64,000 nt of DNA from Nonlabens marinus S1-08. Lineage in GTDB: Bacteria; Bacteroidota; Bacteroidia; Flavobacteriales; Flavobacteriaceae. This document shows positions 1 through 8,607 of the stretch, in pieces. The DNA lies in NCBI RefSeq assembly GCF_000831385.1, contig NZ_AP014548.1:2409779-2473778 (forward strand), in the 5' to 3' direction. Within the stretch, counting starts at the first letter, position 1, and every line of letters starts with the position of its first letter. Made by a program: the position numbers and the translations under genes. Below the pieces are notes generated by a model, which saw nothing but the letters and a program-made list of their open reading frames with translations, did not search any database and was not told where the DNA came from.

Positions 1-99
1 CGATACGCAAAACAACTGGAGATCATTAATGACCGATTGACATGGAAGTGGTCGTTCCGTTTTATCTGGATCATACCCACACATGAGCGTAACAATTAA
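1..99 (+). CDS. C-terminal end of an unidentified protein (partial)
   Basis: Frame 1 is open from the window edge to a TAA at 97-99, while the other two forward frames hit stops within 40 bases. It encodes about 32 residues rich in W, F and I, ending in HERNN. It overlaps the start of the type III polyketide synthase by 17 bases, as expected for the upstream member of a tightly packed operon. The visible tail is too short to name; a tailoring enzyme of the polyketide pathway (for example a methyltransferase or oxidoreductase) would fit the context, but that is inference. Confidence 0.5.
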   Translation, partial: RYAKQLEIINDRLTWKWSFRFIWIIPTHERNN

Positions 100-1138
100 A
101 AGCGTTGCCACAGTAACGCCTCAATATTCTAAACAAACGTCTGAAATTCTTCCATTCGTTGAAACCTGGTTAGCAGATCAAGACGAGCGCCTGCGCCGCA
201 AAACCATTAAGATTTTTGAAGGTGCTGCAGTAGATAAACGATATTCCATAATGGACCCAGTTGAAGTATTTACAAAGACTTCATTTCAAGATCGTAACGA
301 TATCTATAGGAGGGAAGTGGTGCCACTGGCAAAGACCGCTGTGGAACAAGCCTTATCTAAAGCCAACTGGGTACCCCAAGATTTGGATTACATTATTACC
401 GTCAGCTGTACGGGTATTATGATACCATCTATTGATGCGTATCTGATCAATGAAATGAACATGCGTCAAGATATTGTAAGGTTACCAGTAACTGAGATGG
501 GTTGCGTGGCTGGAATATCTGGACTTATATATGCTGATAATTTTCTAAGGGCTAATCCTGGAAAGAAAGCCGCTGTCGTGGCTATTGAAGCACCTACAGC
601 AACCTTTCAAATCAATGATTACTCGATGGCTAATATGGTTAGCGCTGCGATCTTTGGTGATGGATGTGCTTGCGTCCTTTTATCATCAGTGGAAGGAGGG
701 GAAGGACCACAAATTAAAGGTCATGAGATGTACCATTTTCCTGATGCCACTCATATGATGGGTTTTGACCTTGTGGATAGCGGTCTCAAAATGGTGTTGG
801 ATAAAGAGGTGCCAGAAACTATTGCAGCTCATTTTCCTGCAATCATCCATCCATTTCTTAAGAAGCATGAATTGGAAATTAAAGATATAGATCATTTGAT
901 ATTCCATCCTGGTGGGAAGAAAATAGTCCAGACCGTGGAAGCCTTGTTTAGTGATTTAGGTAAGAATATAGATGATACAAAGGAAGTGCTGCGACTTTAT
1001 GGAAATATGAGCAGTGCGACGGTGCTTTTTGTTTTAGATCGTTTCATGAATAAGTCAAATGTAAAAAAAGGCGATACTGGATTGATGCTCAGTTTTGGTC
1101 CAGGTTTTACCGCTCAACGTATTTTAGTACAATGGTAA
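83..1138 (+). CDS. Type III polyketide synthase (chalcone/stilbene synthase family)
   Basis: Homodimeric ketosynthase expected to extend an acyl-CoA or acyl-ACP starter with malonyl-CoA and cyclise the product. At 351 residues it is of family size. The Cys-His-Asn triad is visible: C141 in TEMGCVAG, H275 in FHPGGKK and N308 in YGNMSSAT. The family motif GIMIPSIDAYLIN is at about 111-123. The start overlaps the previous frame and the end overlaps the next gene by 7 bases, so translation is probably coupled. The neighbours form a nearly complete fatty-acid elongation set, which suggests that it works with a dedicated acyl chain. The starter, number of extensions and ring type (pyrone, resorcinol, phloroglucinol) cannot be read from sequence. 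Confidence 0.93.
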   Translation: MSVTIKSVATVTPQYSKQTSEILPFVETWLADQDERLRRKTIKIFEGAAVDKRYSIMDPVEVFTKTSFQDRNDIYRREVVPLAKTAVEQALSKANWVPQDLDYIITVSCTGIMIPSIDAYLINEMNMRQDIVRLPVTEMGCVAGISGLIYADNFLRANPGKKAAVVAIEAPTATFQINDYSMANMVSAAIFGDGCACVLLSSVEGGEGPQIKGHEMYHFPDATHMMGFDLVDSGLKMVLDKEVPETIAAHFPAIIHPFLKKHELEIKDIDHLIFHPGGKKIVQTVEALFSDLGKNIDDTKEVLRLYGNMSSATVLFVLDRFMNKSNVKKGDTGLMLSFGPGFTAQRILVQW

Positions 1139-1911
1139 AAGATCTAGAAGGAACCTACGGTTTAATATTAGGGGGCAGTAGTGGTCTAGGCTATGCTAGC
1201 GCAGTTAAATGTGCCAACCACGGCATGAAGTTGATCGTTATCTATCGTTCAGGTAGAGCACAACAAGATGTTGTAAATCAAAGATTTGAAATTTTAAAAA
1301 ACTCCTCCAATCACCTCTTTATAAATGCAGATGCAACAAACGAGCTAAAGATCCCTGGTTTAATTGAAGAGCTTAAAAACTATCTGAATGGTCAGCGTTT
1401 ATTTTTACTGCTTCACAGTATTTCTAAGGGAAATTTGAAACCCATGAAGGGAGAGAGTGCATTGAACACTGGTGACTTCACGCAAACAATTCAATCCATG
1501 GGGATCAGTTTATACGCCTGGGCTCAAGCCTTGCGATCTGCCGGTCTTTTAGCAAATCCATCTCGTGTGATCAGCTTTACCAGCGAGGGCAACCAGAAAC
1601 CTATGCCCGGGTACGCTGCTGTGAGTGCCGCTAAAGCAACTCTAGAGGCGATTACCAGGAATATGGCGCTAGAATTTGCAGTAGAAGGGATTACAACCAA
1701 CTGTATTCAAGCTGGGGTGACTGATACAGAGAGCTTGCAGCGCATTCCCATGTATGAAGAACTCAAAAAAAACAGCCTGCAACGCAACCCGTTCAACAGA
1801 TTGACTCAGCCAGAAGATGTAGCAAATACCGTTTACCTATTGTGCCGTCCTGAGGCTGCTTTCATCAATGGCAGCGTTATTAAAGTCGATGGAGGGGAAT
1901 CCCTAACTTAG
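1132..1911 (+). CDS. FabI-like short-chain dehydrogenase/reductase
   Basis: NAD(P)H-dependent reductase of the SDR superfamily. The N-terminal cofactor loop GGSSGLG is at residues 15-20. The catalytic pair is Y161 and K168, spaced Tyr-X6-Lys as in FabI-type enoyl-ACP reductases rather than the Tyr-X3-Lys of classical ketoreductases. The C-terminal INGSVIKVDGG is typical of the fold. It begins 7 bases inside the polyketide synthase gene and is followed after 5 bases by the dehydratase gene. In this cluster it most likely reduces enoyl or beta-keto groups on an ACP-bound chain. Which of the two steps it catalyses is not certain, since a separate ketoreductase is not visible in the window. Confidence 0.85.
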   Translation: MVKDLEGTYGLILGGSSGLGYASAVKCANHGMKLIVIYRSGRAQQDVVNQRFEILKNSSNHLFINADATNELKIPGLIEELKNYLNGQRLFLLLHSISKGNLKPMKGESALNTGDFTQTIQSMGISLYAWAQALRSAGLLANPSRVISFTSEGNQKPMPGYAAVSAAKATLEAITRNMALEFAVEGITTNCIQAGVTDTESLQRIPMYEELKKNSLQRNPFNRLTQPEDVANTVYLLCRPEAAFINGSVIKVDGGESLT

Positions 1912-1916
1912 CACTC

Positions 1917-2378
1917 ATGTTACTATCTCAACTAGAAAAAATAGTCGCAAATCTTCCCTACGGCGAGGGTTTTAAGTTTGTGGATCAATTATTAGAATTA
2001 AATGAGGATCAGGTAATTGGGATATATCGCTTTCGCGAAAGCGAATACTTTTACAAGCATCATTTTATCCATCAACCTGTAACTCCTGGAGTAATTTTGC
2101 AAGAATGTATGGCTCAAATTGGCTTAGCTTGCTTGGGCTCTTATCTAATGCGAGACTCGAAAGAACAACTACAATTTGTTTTTACTGAAGCTCATGTCAA
2201 TTTTTTAGAAAAAGTAGTACCAGGAACTACCGTCATTGTTAGTGCTAAAAAGGAATATTTCCGATTCGATAAACTGAAAGTGGTCGTTCAAATGCTAGAT
2301 GAAAATGAAACTAAAGTAGCCGAAGGCTGGTTGTGCGGAATGATTCTTACCGCTCCAAAACAAAAATCTGACTCATGA
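1917..2378 (+). CDS. FabZ-like beta-hydroxyacyl-ACP dehydratase (hotdog fold)
   Basis: 153-residue single hotdog domain. H49 and E63 sit 14 residues apart in HHFIHQPVTPGVILQE, matching the His/Glu dehydratase pair of FabZ. It should remove water from 3-hydroxyacyl-ACP, between the reductase and ketosynthase steps coded next to it. One copy of the chromosome-wide palindrome lies inside the gene and encodes the residues RFRESE at about 38-43, just before the active-site helix. The gene ends in an ATGA overlap with the ketosynthase gene. Confidence 0.85.
   Translation: MLLSQLEKIVANLPYGEGFKFVDQLLELNEDQVIGIYRFRESEYFYKHHFIHQPVTPGVILQECMAQIGLACLGSYLMRDSKEQLQFVFTEAHVNFLEKVVPGTTVIVSAKKEYFRFDKLKVVVQMLDENETKVAEGWLCGMILTAPKQKSDS
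2027..2044. repeat. Genomic palindrome copy 1 (inside the FabZ-like gene)
   Basis: 18-base palindrome with core GCTTTCGCGAAAGC; in frame as RFRESE. Confidence 0.85.
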
Positions 2379-3661
2379 AATCAACGAGTTCTAATAGGGT
2401 AGTGGTAACTGGACTGGGAGTTGTAGCACCTAATGCCACAAATGTTACTCGGTTTTTAGAAGCTTTACAAAATGGAACTAGCGGCATAAGGTTCGATCAG
2501 CAGCTCGCCGATTTAAACTTTGGGTGCCAAGTGGCTGGAACACCGCCCGTGACTCAAGAACTGATCGATGAATACCTAACGCCGCTCCAGCAACGTGGAT
2601 TTAAGGCAACAGGTATGTTATATGGCATCATTGCTGGCAAACAAGCCTTTGCTGATGCTGGATTAGAAATAGCTCCTAAAGAACACGCATTGGAAGATTT
2701 CGGGATCATCTTCGGTACAGGTCAAAGTGGTGGTGAGAAATTTAGAGAAGCCATTCATTTAATTGATGAAGGCAAAGTGCGGCGACTGGGAAGTACCAGT
2801 GTGATCCAGACTATGAGTAGCGGTATCAGCGCATGGCTGGCAGGTGAGTTGGGTGCAGGTAATCGTGTCACAAGTAACTCTAGTGCTTGCTCTACTGGAA
2901 CAGAGGCGCTGCTTATGGGCTACGAACTGATCCAATCTGGAAAGGCAAAACAAATGCTGGTAGGATCTACTAGCGACTCTGGACCTTATATCTGGGGTGG
3001 TTTTGATGCCATGCGTATTTTGCCTACTGGCTATAATGAAAACCCGCAAGCCGCAAGCAGGCCATTTTCTGATGATGCGTCAGGTTTTGTACCAGGTTCT
3101 GGTGCTGGAGCTTTGATTATAGAAAGTTTAGAGTCGGCAAGAGAGCGTGGAGCCTCCATTTATTGTGAGATTATAGGCGGTGCTATAAATGCAGGTGGGC
3201 ATCGTGGAGACGGTAGCATGACAGCGCCTAATGGTGAGGCTGTTAAGAAAGTCATTCGTATGGCTATGAAAGATGCTGAAATTGAGTCAAATCAGGTAGA
3301 TGCGATCAACGGGCACATTACCGCCACAGGAAAGGATGCTTATGAGGTCAGAAACTGGTCACAAGCACTGGAGCGATCAGGAGATAATTTTCCTTATATG
3401 AATAGTTTTAAATCTTCAATCGGCCATTGTCTCGCTGCAGCTGGTAGTGTGGAATTAGTAGGCAGTGTTTTGCAACTACAGCAACAACAAGTATTTAAAA
3501 ACAATAACATCCACCAATTACATAGTGATATTACAAAGATTCTAAGCGATGACCGAATCCCGACCGAAACTATTTCTATAGACTTAAATGTCTTGCTGAA
3601 AGCGAGCTTTGGCTTTGGTGATGTGAACGCATGCGTGGTATTGAAAAGATTTAATGAATGA
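2375..3661 (+). CDS. FabF-like beta-ketoacyl-ACP synthase
   Basis: Condensing enzyme of the KAS I/II type, 428 residues. Catalytic residues are C172 in SSACSTG, H314 in NGHITATG and H351 in SSIGHCLAAAG. It extends an ACP-bound acyl chain by two carbons with malonyl-ACP. The motif around the first His is NGH instead of the usual NAHGT, a small deviation seen in pathway-specific paralogues. Its ATG overlaps the stop of the dehydratase gene (ATGA), so the two are probably translationally coupled. A pathway-dedicated role, rather than bulk fatty acid synthesis, is inferred from the type III polyketide synthase in the same operon. Confidence 0.9.
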   Translation: MKSTSSNRVVVTGLGVVAPNATNVTRFLEALQNGTSGIRFDQQLADLNFGCQVAGTPPVTQELIDEYLTPLQQRGFKATGMLYGIIAGKQAFADAGLEIAPKEHALEDFGIIFGTGQSGGEKFREAIHLIDEGKVRRLGSTSVIQTMSSGISAWLAGELGAGNRVTSNSSACSTGTEALLMGYELIQSGKAKQMLVGSTSDSGPYIWGGFDAMRILPTGYNENPQAASRPFSDDASGFVPGSGAGALIIESLESARERGASIYCEIIGGAINAGGHRGDGSMTAPNGEAVKKVIRMAMKDAEIESNQVDAINGHITATGKDAYEVRNWSQALERSGDNFPYMNSFKSSIGHCLAAAGSVELVGSVLQLQQQQVFKNNNIHQLHSDITKILSDDRIPTETISIDLNVLLKASFGFGDVNACVVLKRFNE

Positions 3662-3733
3662 TTATAATTTTTAATTGCACTTATCTTTAATACGCGTTCT
3701 AACTTAGCAATGATTCATATTTCAAATTTTAGC

Positions 3734-3982
3734 ATGACCCATACAGAAATTCAAGAGCGACTTTTCAAAATTGTAAAAGTGTATTTACCACAAGATGTAG
3801 ATGCAACTGCCATCAAGCCTGAAAGTCATTTAATGAACGATTTGAATATAAACAGTGCGCACCTGGTAGATGTGGCACTAGATGTTGAAGATGCTTTTGA
3901 CATCGTATTGAATGAAAAAGATATGGAAGAAATGCAAACCGTCTCTGATGCAGTTCGCATTGTTCAAGCAAAAACAAGCTAA
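3734..3982 (+). CDS. Acyl carrier protein
   Basis: 82-residue acidic helical protein with the carrier signature DLNINSAHLVDVALDVED; the Ser of this motif is the expected phosphopantetheine attachment site, although the usual DSL reads NSA. The start at 3734 gives a normal ACP length; an upstream in-frame ATG at 3710 would add eight residues (MIHISNFS). A 50-90 base gap separates it from the ketosynthase gene, and a strong terminator follows the stop, so it ends the operon. It would carry the growing chain for the reductase, dehydratase and ketosynthase encoded upstream. Confidence 0.85.
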   Translation: MTHTEIQERLFKIVKVYLPQDVDATAIKPESHLMNDLNINSAHLVDVALDVEDAFDIVLNEKDMEEMQTVSDAVRIVQAKTS

Positions 3983-4009
3983 ATCTTAATAGCTTGTTTC
4001 ATTTTTTTT
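3972..4009 (+). terminator. Rho-independent terminator of the polyketide/ACP operon
   Basis: Ten-base stem AAACAAGCTA (3972-3981) and TAGCTTGTTT (3990-3999), loop of eight, followed by CA and eight T. The left arm overlaps the ACP stop codon. Confidence 0.8.
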
Positions 4010-4166
4010 GATTTGATGACTTGCAACTAAAGTTATCTGATTATATCATAAAAAACTAGTTGAATTCTCTTAAATTTATCAGTTTCATACTATATCTTCA
4101 TGTTATTAACGAATTATTTAAGAATAAATTCGATTAACTAAAAATGCTGTAGTACTTTAGTGTTCT

Positions 4167-6728
4167 ATGGCACGATTACCTAAACTACAGCGATTTGAAA
4201 ACGAGGTAGCCTCAAAATACCAGATATTTAATGGTATTTTCATGACGCTTCCTTTTGATAATATTTCTAATACAGGCGGACTGTTGCCGTTGTTTCATGA
4301 GATCTGCAAAGAAGGTTTCAAACGACAAAAAAACCCAACAGAGATTGTAGATTATTTCTACGAACGCTATATGCGGGATACCAGTCAAGAAGAACGGGAG
4401 CAATTATTGTTTCGATTTATTCAATATATTGAACGTCAAGTTGTTTTATTTGATGCCATAGAAGACGCTGCATTTGCTACGGTCCAGAATTTAGACGGTC
4501 GTGGGACACTGCGCAGTATTAAGGAGGAAGCTCAAGCCTTGAAAAAGGAATCTGAACTTGCTGCATACTTACAAGAGTTGAAGATAAAGCCAGTACTAAC
4601 AGCACACCCCACGCAGTTTTATCCAGGATCTGTATTAGGAATCATCAATGATTTAAGCACCGCCGTGAATCGAAATGATGTGCGAGAAGTAAAACTCTTG
4701 TTATCACAATTAGGGAAAACACCGTTTTTCAAGAAAGAAAAACCCACTCCTTTTGATGAGGCCACCAGTCTCGTTTGGTATCTAGAAAACATTTTCTACT
4801 ACGCCATGGGGAACATTTACGATTATGTCACCTCAAACTTACCAGTAACTCGGGATTTTCAAAATGCCATGATAGAGGTGGGATTCTGGCCAGGCGGAGA
4901 TCGCGATGGAAATCCCTTTGTGACCACTCAAATCACGCTGGACGTCGCTCAGAAATTGCGCAGTACGATTTTTAAAAATTACTACCGTGATTTGCGTAAG
5001 CTAGGACGTAGATTAACCTTTAAGGGGGTAGAGCAACCACTTAAGCAACTGGAAATCAAATGTTACCAAGCCATTACTGAAACAGGTACATTGAATTTCA
5101 CCGCACAAGACCTTCAAGAGGAATTGCAAGGAATTAAGAGAACCGTGATTGATAAGCACAACAGCTTATTTGTAGAAGAAATTAATTCGCTAATCAATAA
5201 AATCCATCTCTTTGGGATTCATTTTTCCAGTCTTGACATACGTCAGGACAGTAGTATACATGATCAAGTATTTGATAAGTTGTTCGCTTTCGCGAAAGCG
5301 AACTTCCCAGAAAATTACTCTCAATTATCAGAGGAAGAACAGCTGAAAGCACTCGCGACTGTAAGAGCTGACATTCAAGAGTCCGATGTGGAAGATGAGT
5401 ACACCAAGCGAACTATTGGTAGCATACGTGCCATCAAAACAATCCAAGAACGCAATGGAGAACGAGCTTGTCACCGCTATATAATATCTAACACACAAAA
5501 TATATTGCATATTATGGAAGCATATGCGATGCTAAAATTGTGTGGATTACACCAGCCTGCTGTAGATGTCGTTCCCTTGTTTGAAACGGTCCCAGATTTG
5601 ATTCATGCGCCTAATGTGATGCGCAAGCTGTATTCCAACAAAGAATATCGAGATCATTTATCCAGAAGAGATCAACAGCAACACATCATGCTAGGTTTCA
5701 GCGATGGAACTAAGGATGGAGGGTATTTAATGGCCAATTGGAGTATTTATAAAGCTAAAGAAGCGCTGACAAGCGTGAGTCGGGAATTTGGCATAGATGT
5801 GGTATTTTTTGATGGTCGTGGTGGACCTCCAGCTCGTGGTGGTGGACAAACGCATCAGTTTTATGCATCCATGGGATCTAAAATTGAATCCAAACAAATA
5901 CAATTAACCGTTCAAGGTCAGACGATTAGTTCCAAGTTCGGCACCTTAGACAGTTGTCAATACAATCTGGAACAATTACTCAGTAGTGGAGTATCCAATG
6001 CTATTTATGACAATGCCGCTAATGATTTTTCTGATCAGGAATCCAAGACCATGGATGCATTAGCTCAATACAGCTATGACGCCTATACCGCATTTAAGGA
6101 GCATCCTAAATTCCTGCCCTATCTAGAAAACATGAGTACGCTCAAATACTATGCGATGACAAATATAGGTAGTAGACCCAGCAAGCGTGGGAGCAGCAGC
6201 GAACTCCAATTCAAAGACCTGAGAGCCATTCCTTTTGTAGGTTCTTGGAGTCAGTTAAAGCAAAATGTTCCAGGATTTTATGGGGTAGGTACTGCATTGC
6301 AAAAAATGGAGGAAGATGGAAAATGGAATGAAGTTCAAGAGTTGTACAAACACTCTAAGTTTTTCCGTACACTTCTGGATAATAGCATGATGAGTTTAAC
6401 TAAGTCATTCTTTGGTTTAACTGCTTATATGCAGACAGATGCTACTTATGGCGAATTTTGGAAAATGATTCATGCGGAATATGAGCGTTCTAAATCATTA
6501 ATGTTGAAGCTTTCTGGAATGAAAGAACTGATGGAAAATGAACCCGCTGGGAAAGCGAGTATTTTAGCCAGGGAAGATATTGTATTACCGTTGCTTACCA
6601 TCCAGCAATATGCTTTAAAAAGTATTCAAGAAATGCCTGCGGATGATTCTAAACAGCGTAAAGTTTACGAAAGACTGGTCACTCGATCCCTGTATGGAAA
6701 TATCAACGCCAGTAGAAACTCGGCTTAA
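4167..6728 (+). CDS. ppc: Phosphoenolpyruvate carboxylase
   Basis: Carboxylates phosphoenolpyruvate with bicarbonate to oxaloacetate, an anaplerotic reaction in the cytosol. At 853 residues it is near family length. Signature motifs are in order: LTAHPTQ with catalytic H147, GGDRDGNP at about 250, and the mobile loop FDGRGGPPARGGG at about 550. The C-terminus ends in SRNSA, not the common RNTG. One palindrome copy encodes FAFAKA at residues 373-378 in a surface-like stretch between conserved blocks, so it is tolerated by an essential-type enzyme. The gene stands alone, with 180 bases of upstream AT-rich DNA that presumably hold its promoter. Confidence 0.95.
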   Translation: MARLPKLQRFENEVASKYQIFNGIFMTLPFDNISNTGGLLPLFHEICKEGFKRQKNPTEIVDYFYERYMRDTSQEEREQLLFRFIQYIERQVVLFDAIEDAAFATVQNLDGRGTLRSIKEEAQALKKESELAAYLQELKIKPVLTAHPTQFYPGSVLGIINDLSTAVNRNDVREVKLLLSQLGKTPFFKKEKPTPFDEATSLVWYLENIFYYAMGNIYDYVTSNLPVTRDFQNAMIEVGFWPGGDRDGNPFVTTQITLDVAQKLRSTIFKNYYRDLRKLGRRLTFKGVEQPLKQLEIKCYQAITETGTLNFTAQDLQEELQGIKRTVIDKHNSLFVEEINSLINKIHLFGIHFSSLDIRQDSSIHDQVFDKLFAFAKANFPENYSQLSEEEQLKALATVRADIQESDVEDEYTKRTIGSIRAIKTIQERNGERACHRYIISNTQNILHIMEAYAMLKLCGLHQPAVDVVPLFETVPDLIHAPNVMRKLYSNKEYRDHLSRRDQQQHIMLGFSDGTKDGGYLMANWSIYKAKEALTSVSREFGIDVVFFDGRGGPPARGGGQTHQFYASMGSKIESKQIQLTVQGQTISSKFGTLDSCQYNLEQLLSSGVSNAIYDNAANDFSDQESKTMDALAQYSYDAYTAFKEHPKFLPYLENMSTLKYYAMTNIGSRPSKRGSSSELQFKDLRAIPFVGSWSQLKQNVPGFYGVGTALQKMEEDGKWNEVQELYKHSKFFRTLLDNSMMSLTKSFFGLTAYMQTDATYGEFWKMIHAEYERSKSLMLKLSGMKELMENEPAGKASILAREDIVLPLLTIQQYALKSIQEMPADDSKQRKVYERLVTRSLYGNINASRNSA
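5283..5302. repeat. Genomic palindrome copy 2 (inside ppc)
   Basis: Full 20-base form TTCGCTTTCGCGAAAGCGAA, in frame as FAFAKA. Confidence 0.9.
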
Positions 6729-6846
6729 AAGTTGAATTTTTTAAAAATCTTGTTCATGTATGTTTAAGTATTCTTAAACAATCGTGCTAAGTATGTTATG
6801 GGCTGTATTTTAGGAGTATTGAATAATCAATTTAAAAAGTAAATAT

Positions 6847-7470
6847 ATGAGCAGTCCAAAAACCGACGTTTTTAAAAATACACCAACCGACCATAAAATT
6901 CACGATCTCATCAAAAACCGATGGAGTCCACGCAAGTTTGCAGATACTCCAGTCAGCGATACAGACCTTCAATCCCTATTTGAAGCAGGTCGTTGGGCAG
7001 CAAGTAGCAGTAACTTACAGCCATGGAATATTGTCTGGGGCAAAAAAGGGAGCACGGCTTACGATCGCATTATGAAAGTCCTTGTGGAATTCAATCAGGG
7101 TTGGGCAAAAAATGCCCCTGTGCTGATGCTGGGTGTTTTTGATAAAAAGACGCCTGATGGAAAAGATAATTTTCACGCGCTACATGATTTAGGTCAGTTT
7201 GCTGCTAATATGTCCATACAGGCGCAAAGTATGGGCATAGCACTACACCAGATGGCAGGCGTAAAGCATGAAGAGGCGTTGAAAGAATTTAAATTTCCAG
7301 ACACGTACCATGTAGCAACAGCCATCGCTGCAGGATATTATGGCGGTGAAATGAGCGACCTTCCTGAAGATTTAAAAGGAGAAGAGAAAAAAGAACGTCA
7401 ACGTAAAAAGCAAGATGAATTTATATTCAACGGCGATTACGTAGAAAGAGCGGAAGTGGATCAGAGTTAA
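6847..7470 (+). CDS. Nitroreductase family flavoprotein
   Basis: 207-residue FMN-dependent oxidoreductase. The N-terminal RWSPRKFADTPV and the following AASSSNLQPWNIVWG are the phosphate- and flavin-binding motifs of the family. The central GQFAANMSIQAQSMG helix and a late AIAAGYYG are also typical. It may reduce quinones, nitroaromatics or another electron acceptor; the natural substrate is unknown. Single gene with its own upstream spacer. The cassette-like AT-rich unit begins directly after its stop codon. Confidence 0.88.
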   Translation: MSSPKTDVFKNTPTDHKIHDLIKNRWSPRKFADTPVSDTDLQSLFEAGRWAASSSNLQPWNIVWGKKGSTAYDRIMKVLVEFNQGWAKNAPVLMLGVFDKKTPDGKDNFHALHDLGQFAANMSIQAQSMGIALHQMAGVKHEEALKEFKFPDTYHVATAIAAGYYGGEMSDLPEDLKGEEKKERQRKKQDEFIFNGDYVERAEVDQS

Positions 7471-7511
7471 GTTTTAATCGCCCGTCGTGTGCAATTTGAA
7501 AAACGAAAAGT

Positions 7512-7937
7512 TTGAGAAATAAATTACTGATTTTATTGACTTTAATTTCTCTCAATTCCTGCCAAATGAATTGGTATGGAGATATAAGTTTGGGCTCTGA
7601 TTTTTACTATATGGTTGAGCCAGCTTTTAACAGTATCGTGATTCCTGTAAATCCAAACGAACCTTATAAATCCAGTATTTACATCATAAAGGATATTGAA
7701 AGTGTCGGATTTAATAAAAACTATATCCTTGTGACTTCAAAAATCGGAGACGAGACAAAGTATTGGCGGATTGACAAAAAAGCGGTATCAAAAGAATTGG
7801 GTTATAAGGTTAACTCAATAATGGAATTATCAAATGTTTTGGAAATTAATTCAGTGGAATTTGACAAAATCAAAAAAGACGAAAAAATCAAGTTGAAAAC
7901 CAAAACTGAATATAGAAAGGAACTGAATTATGAATAA
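7512..7937 (+). CDS. Small lipoprotein, possibly DUF3997-like
   Basis: 141-residue protein with a TTG start, a short lipoprotein signal and lipobox SLNSC at residues 14-18, so it is probably anchored in the envelope. The mature part is short, mixed beta, with the motif SDFYYMVEPAFNSIVIP, which I associate loosely with DUF3997 proteins. No catalytic residues are evident. The gene is AT-rich compared with its neighbours and lies inside the cassette-like unit, which suggests recent acquisition. The start is uncertain because no ATG is found near the signal peptide. Confidence 0.65.
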   Translation: MRNKLLILLTLISLNSCQMNWYGDISLGSDFYYMVEPAFNSIVIPVNPNEPYKSSIYIIKDIESVGFNKNYILVTSKIGDETKYWRIDKKAVSKELGYKVNSIMELSNVLEINSVEFDKIKKDEKIKLKTKTEYRKELNYE

Positions 7938-8014
7938 AAAAATGTACACAACGCGGTCTATAAAAGATAGCTGATTTGGGCTTTGTGAGAGATTTGTGTT
8001 TATTAACTAAGATC

Positions 8015-8038
8015 GCCAAATTTTTAATTTGGCTTTTT
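8015..8038 (+). terminator. Hairpin at the end of the cassette-like unit
   Basis: Stem GCCAAATT (8015-8022) and AATTTGGC (8026-8033) with a three-base loop, followed by five T. It may terminate the lipoprotein gene transcript or be part of the element's end. Confidence 0.5.
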
Positions 8039-8128
8039 GAGAAGATATATAAATTCGGCTCTGTGTTTTAACGAAAGGGTCTCGTTTTTATAAACGCTAC
8101 GTTTCATGCACAAACCATTAACAGTCAA

Positions 8129-8142
8129 GCTTTCGCGAAAGC
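8129..8142. repeat. Genomic palindrome copy 3 (intergenic)
   Basis: 14-base core only, in the gap between the cassette-like unit and a terminator. Confidence 0.8.
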
Positions 8143-8199
8143 GAGTAAGTCTAAGTGAACAATGCTCCAAACCAGTACTTCAGGAGTAATAATCTAGAA

Positions 8200-8235
8200 C
8201 AACAGCCCTGTAAACGCAGGGCTGTTGTTTTTTTT
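8200..8235 (+). terminator. Rho-independent terminator
   Basis: Eleven-base perfect stem CAACAGCCCTG (8200-8210) and CAGGGCTGTTG (8217-8227), six-base loop, then a run of eight T. It faces the end of the minus-strand HPF-like gene and may insulate both sides. Confidence 0.85.
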
Positions 8236-8536
8236 AAGCAGAGGCTAATTTACTACGTCCATCATTGAACATAAAAGTCAATTCCGGCTTCAGTGTTTTA
8301 AATGCGTTTTTAAAATTGTTAGCAGATTCTTCTATTATAATACTGTCGTTGCTCTTCAAGCGTATCTGCATTTTTAAAGTGCTGACCAGCTTATCGCGGT
8401 TATCGAAGGTTCGACTTAAAAAACAGTAGATCGTAGAAATATGCGACTCTTCATCCATTAGATCCTCTAGAGAATCAGTAATGAATTCTTCCAGTTTTTT
8501 ACTTCTGGTTAAATGGGTATAGTTAAAATGTACCAT
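8234..8536 (-). CDS. HPF/RaiA-like ribosome-associated protein (paralogue 1)
   Basis: 100-residue protein. Its opening FNYTHLTRSKKLEEF aligns with FNYQHVTGSQELEAF of the second HPF-like protein encoded at 10063-10365, so the two are paralogues. Short HPF family members bind the 30S subunit and cause hibernation in stationary phase. This copy is more diverged, and the second half lacks the basic face expected for rRNA binding, so it may have a changed role. It follows the TerC gene by about 70 bases on the same strand. Confidence 0.65.
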   Translation of the reverse strand: MVHFNYTHLTRSKKLEEFITDSLEDLMDEESHISTIYCFLSRTFDNRDKLVSTLKMQIRLKSNDSIIIEESANNFKNAFKTLKPELTFMFNDGRSKLASA

Positions 8537-8607
8537 AATCGATGAATTTGTTCAAACATACCGATTAAAAGCAGTCAGTATTCGATTAACGACTATTTTA
8601 ACAGTTT

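Larger units (their letters stand above)
7479..8060 (+). mobile_element. Cassette-like AT-rich unit around one lipoprotein gene
   Basis: After the nitroreductase stop comes CGTCGTGTGCAATTTG, then a single AT-rich gene. After that gene comes ACACAACGCGGTCTATAAAA and a hairpin-rich tail. A start edge with CGT-GTGTGCAATTTG and an end edge with ACAACG-GGT-TATAA around one small gene is an arrangement I associate with isolated accessory genes in other flavobacterial genomes. The base composition is also clearly more AT-rich than the flanks. No integrase or transposase is present, so mobility is inference and the edges are approximate. Confidence 0.35.

Noticed and set aside
8200..8235. Reading of the TTCGCTTTCGCGAAAGCGAA palindrome as an intrinsic terminator
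   Set aside because: Real terminators in this window have a longer stem, a loop and a T-run. The palindrome has no loop, no T-run, and eight copies lie inside genes.
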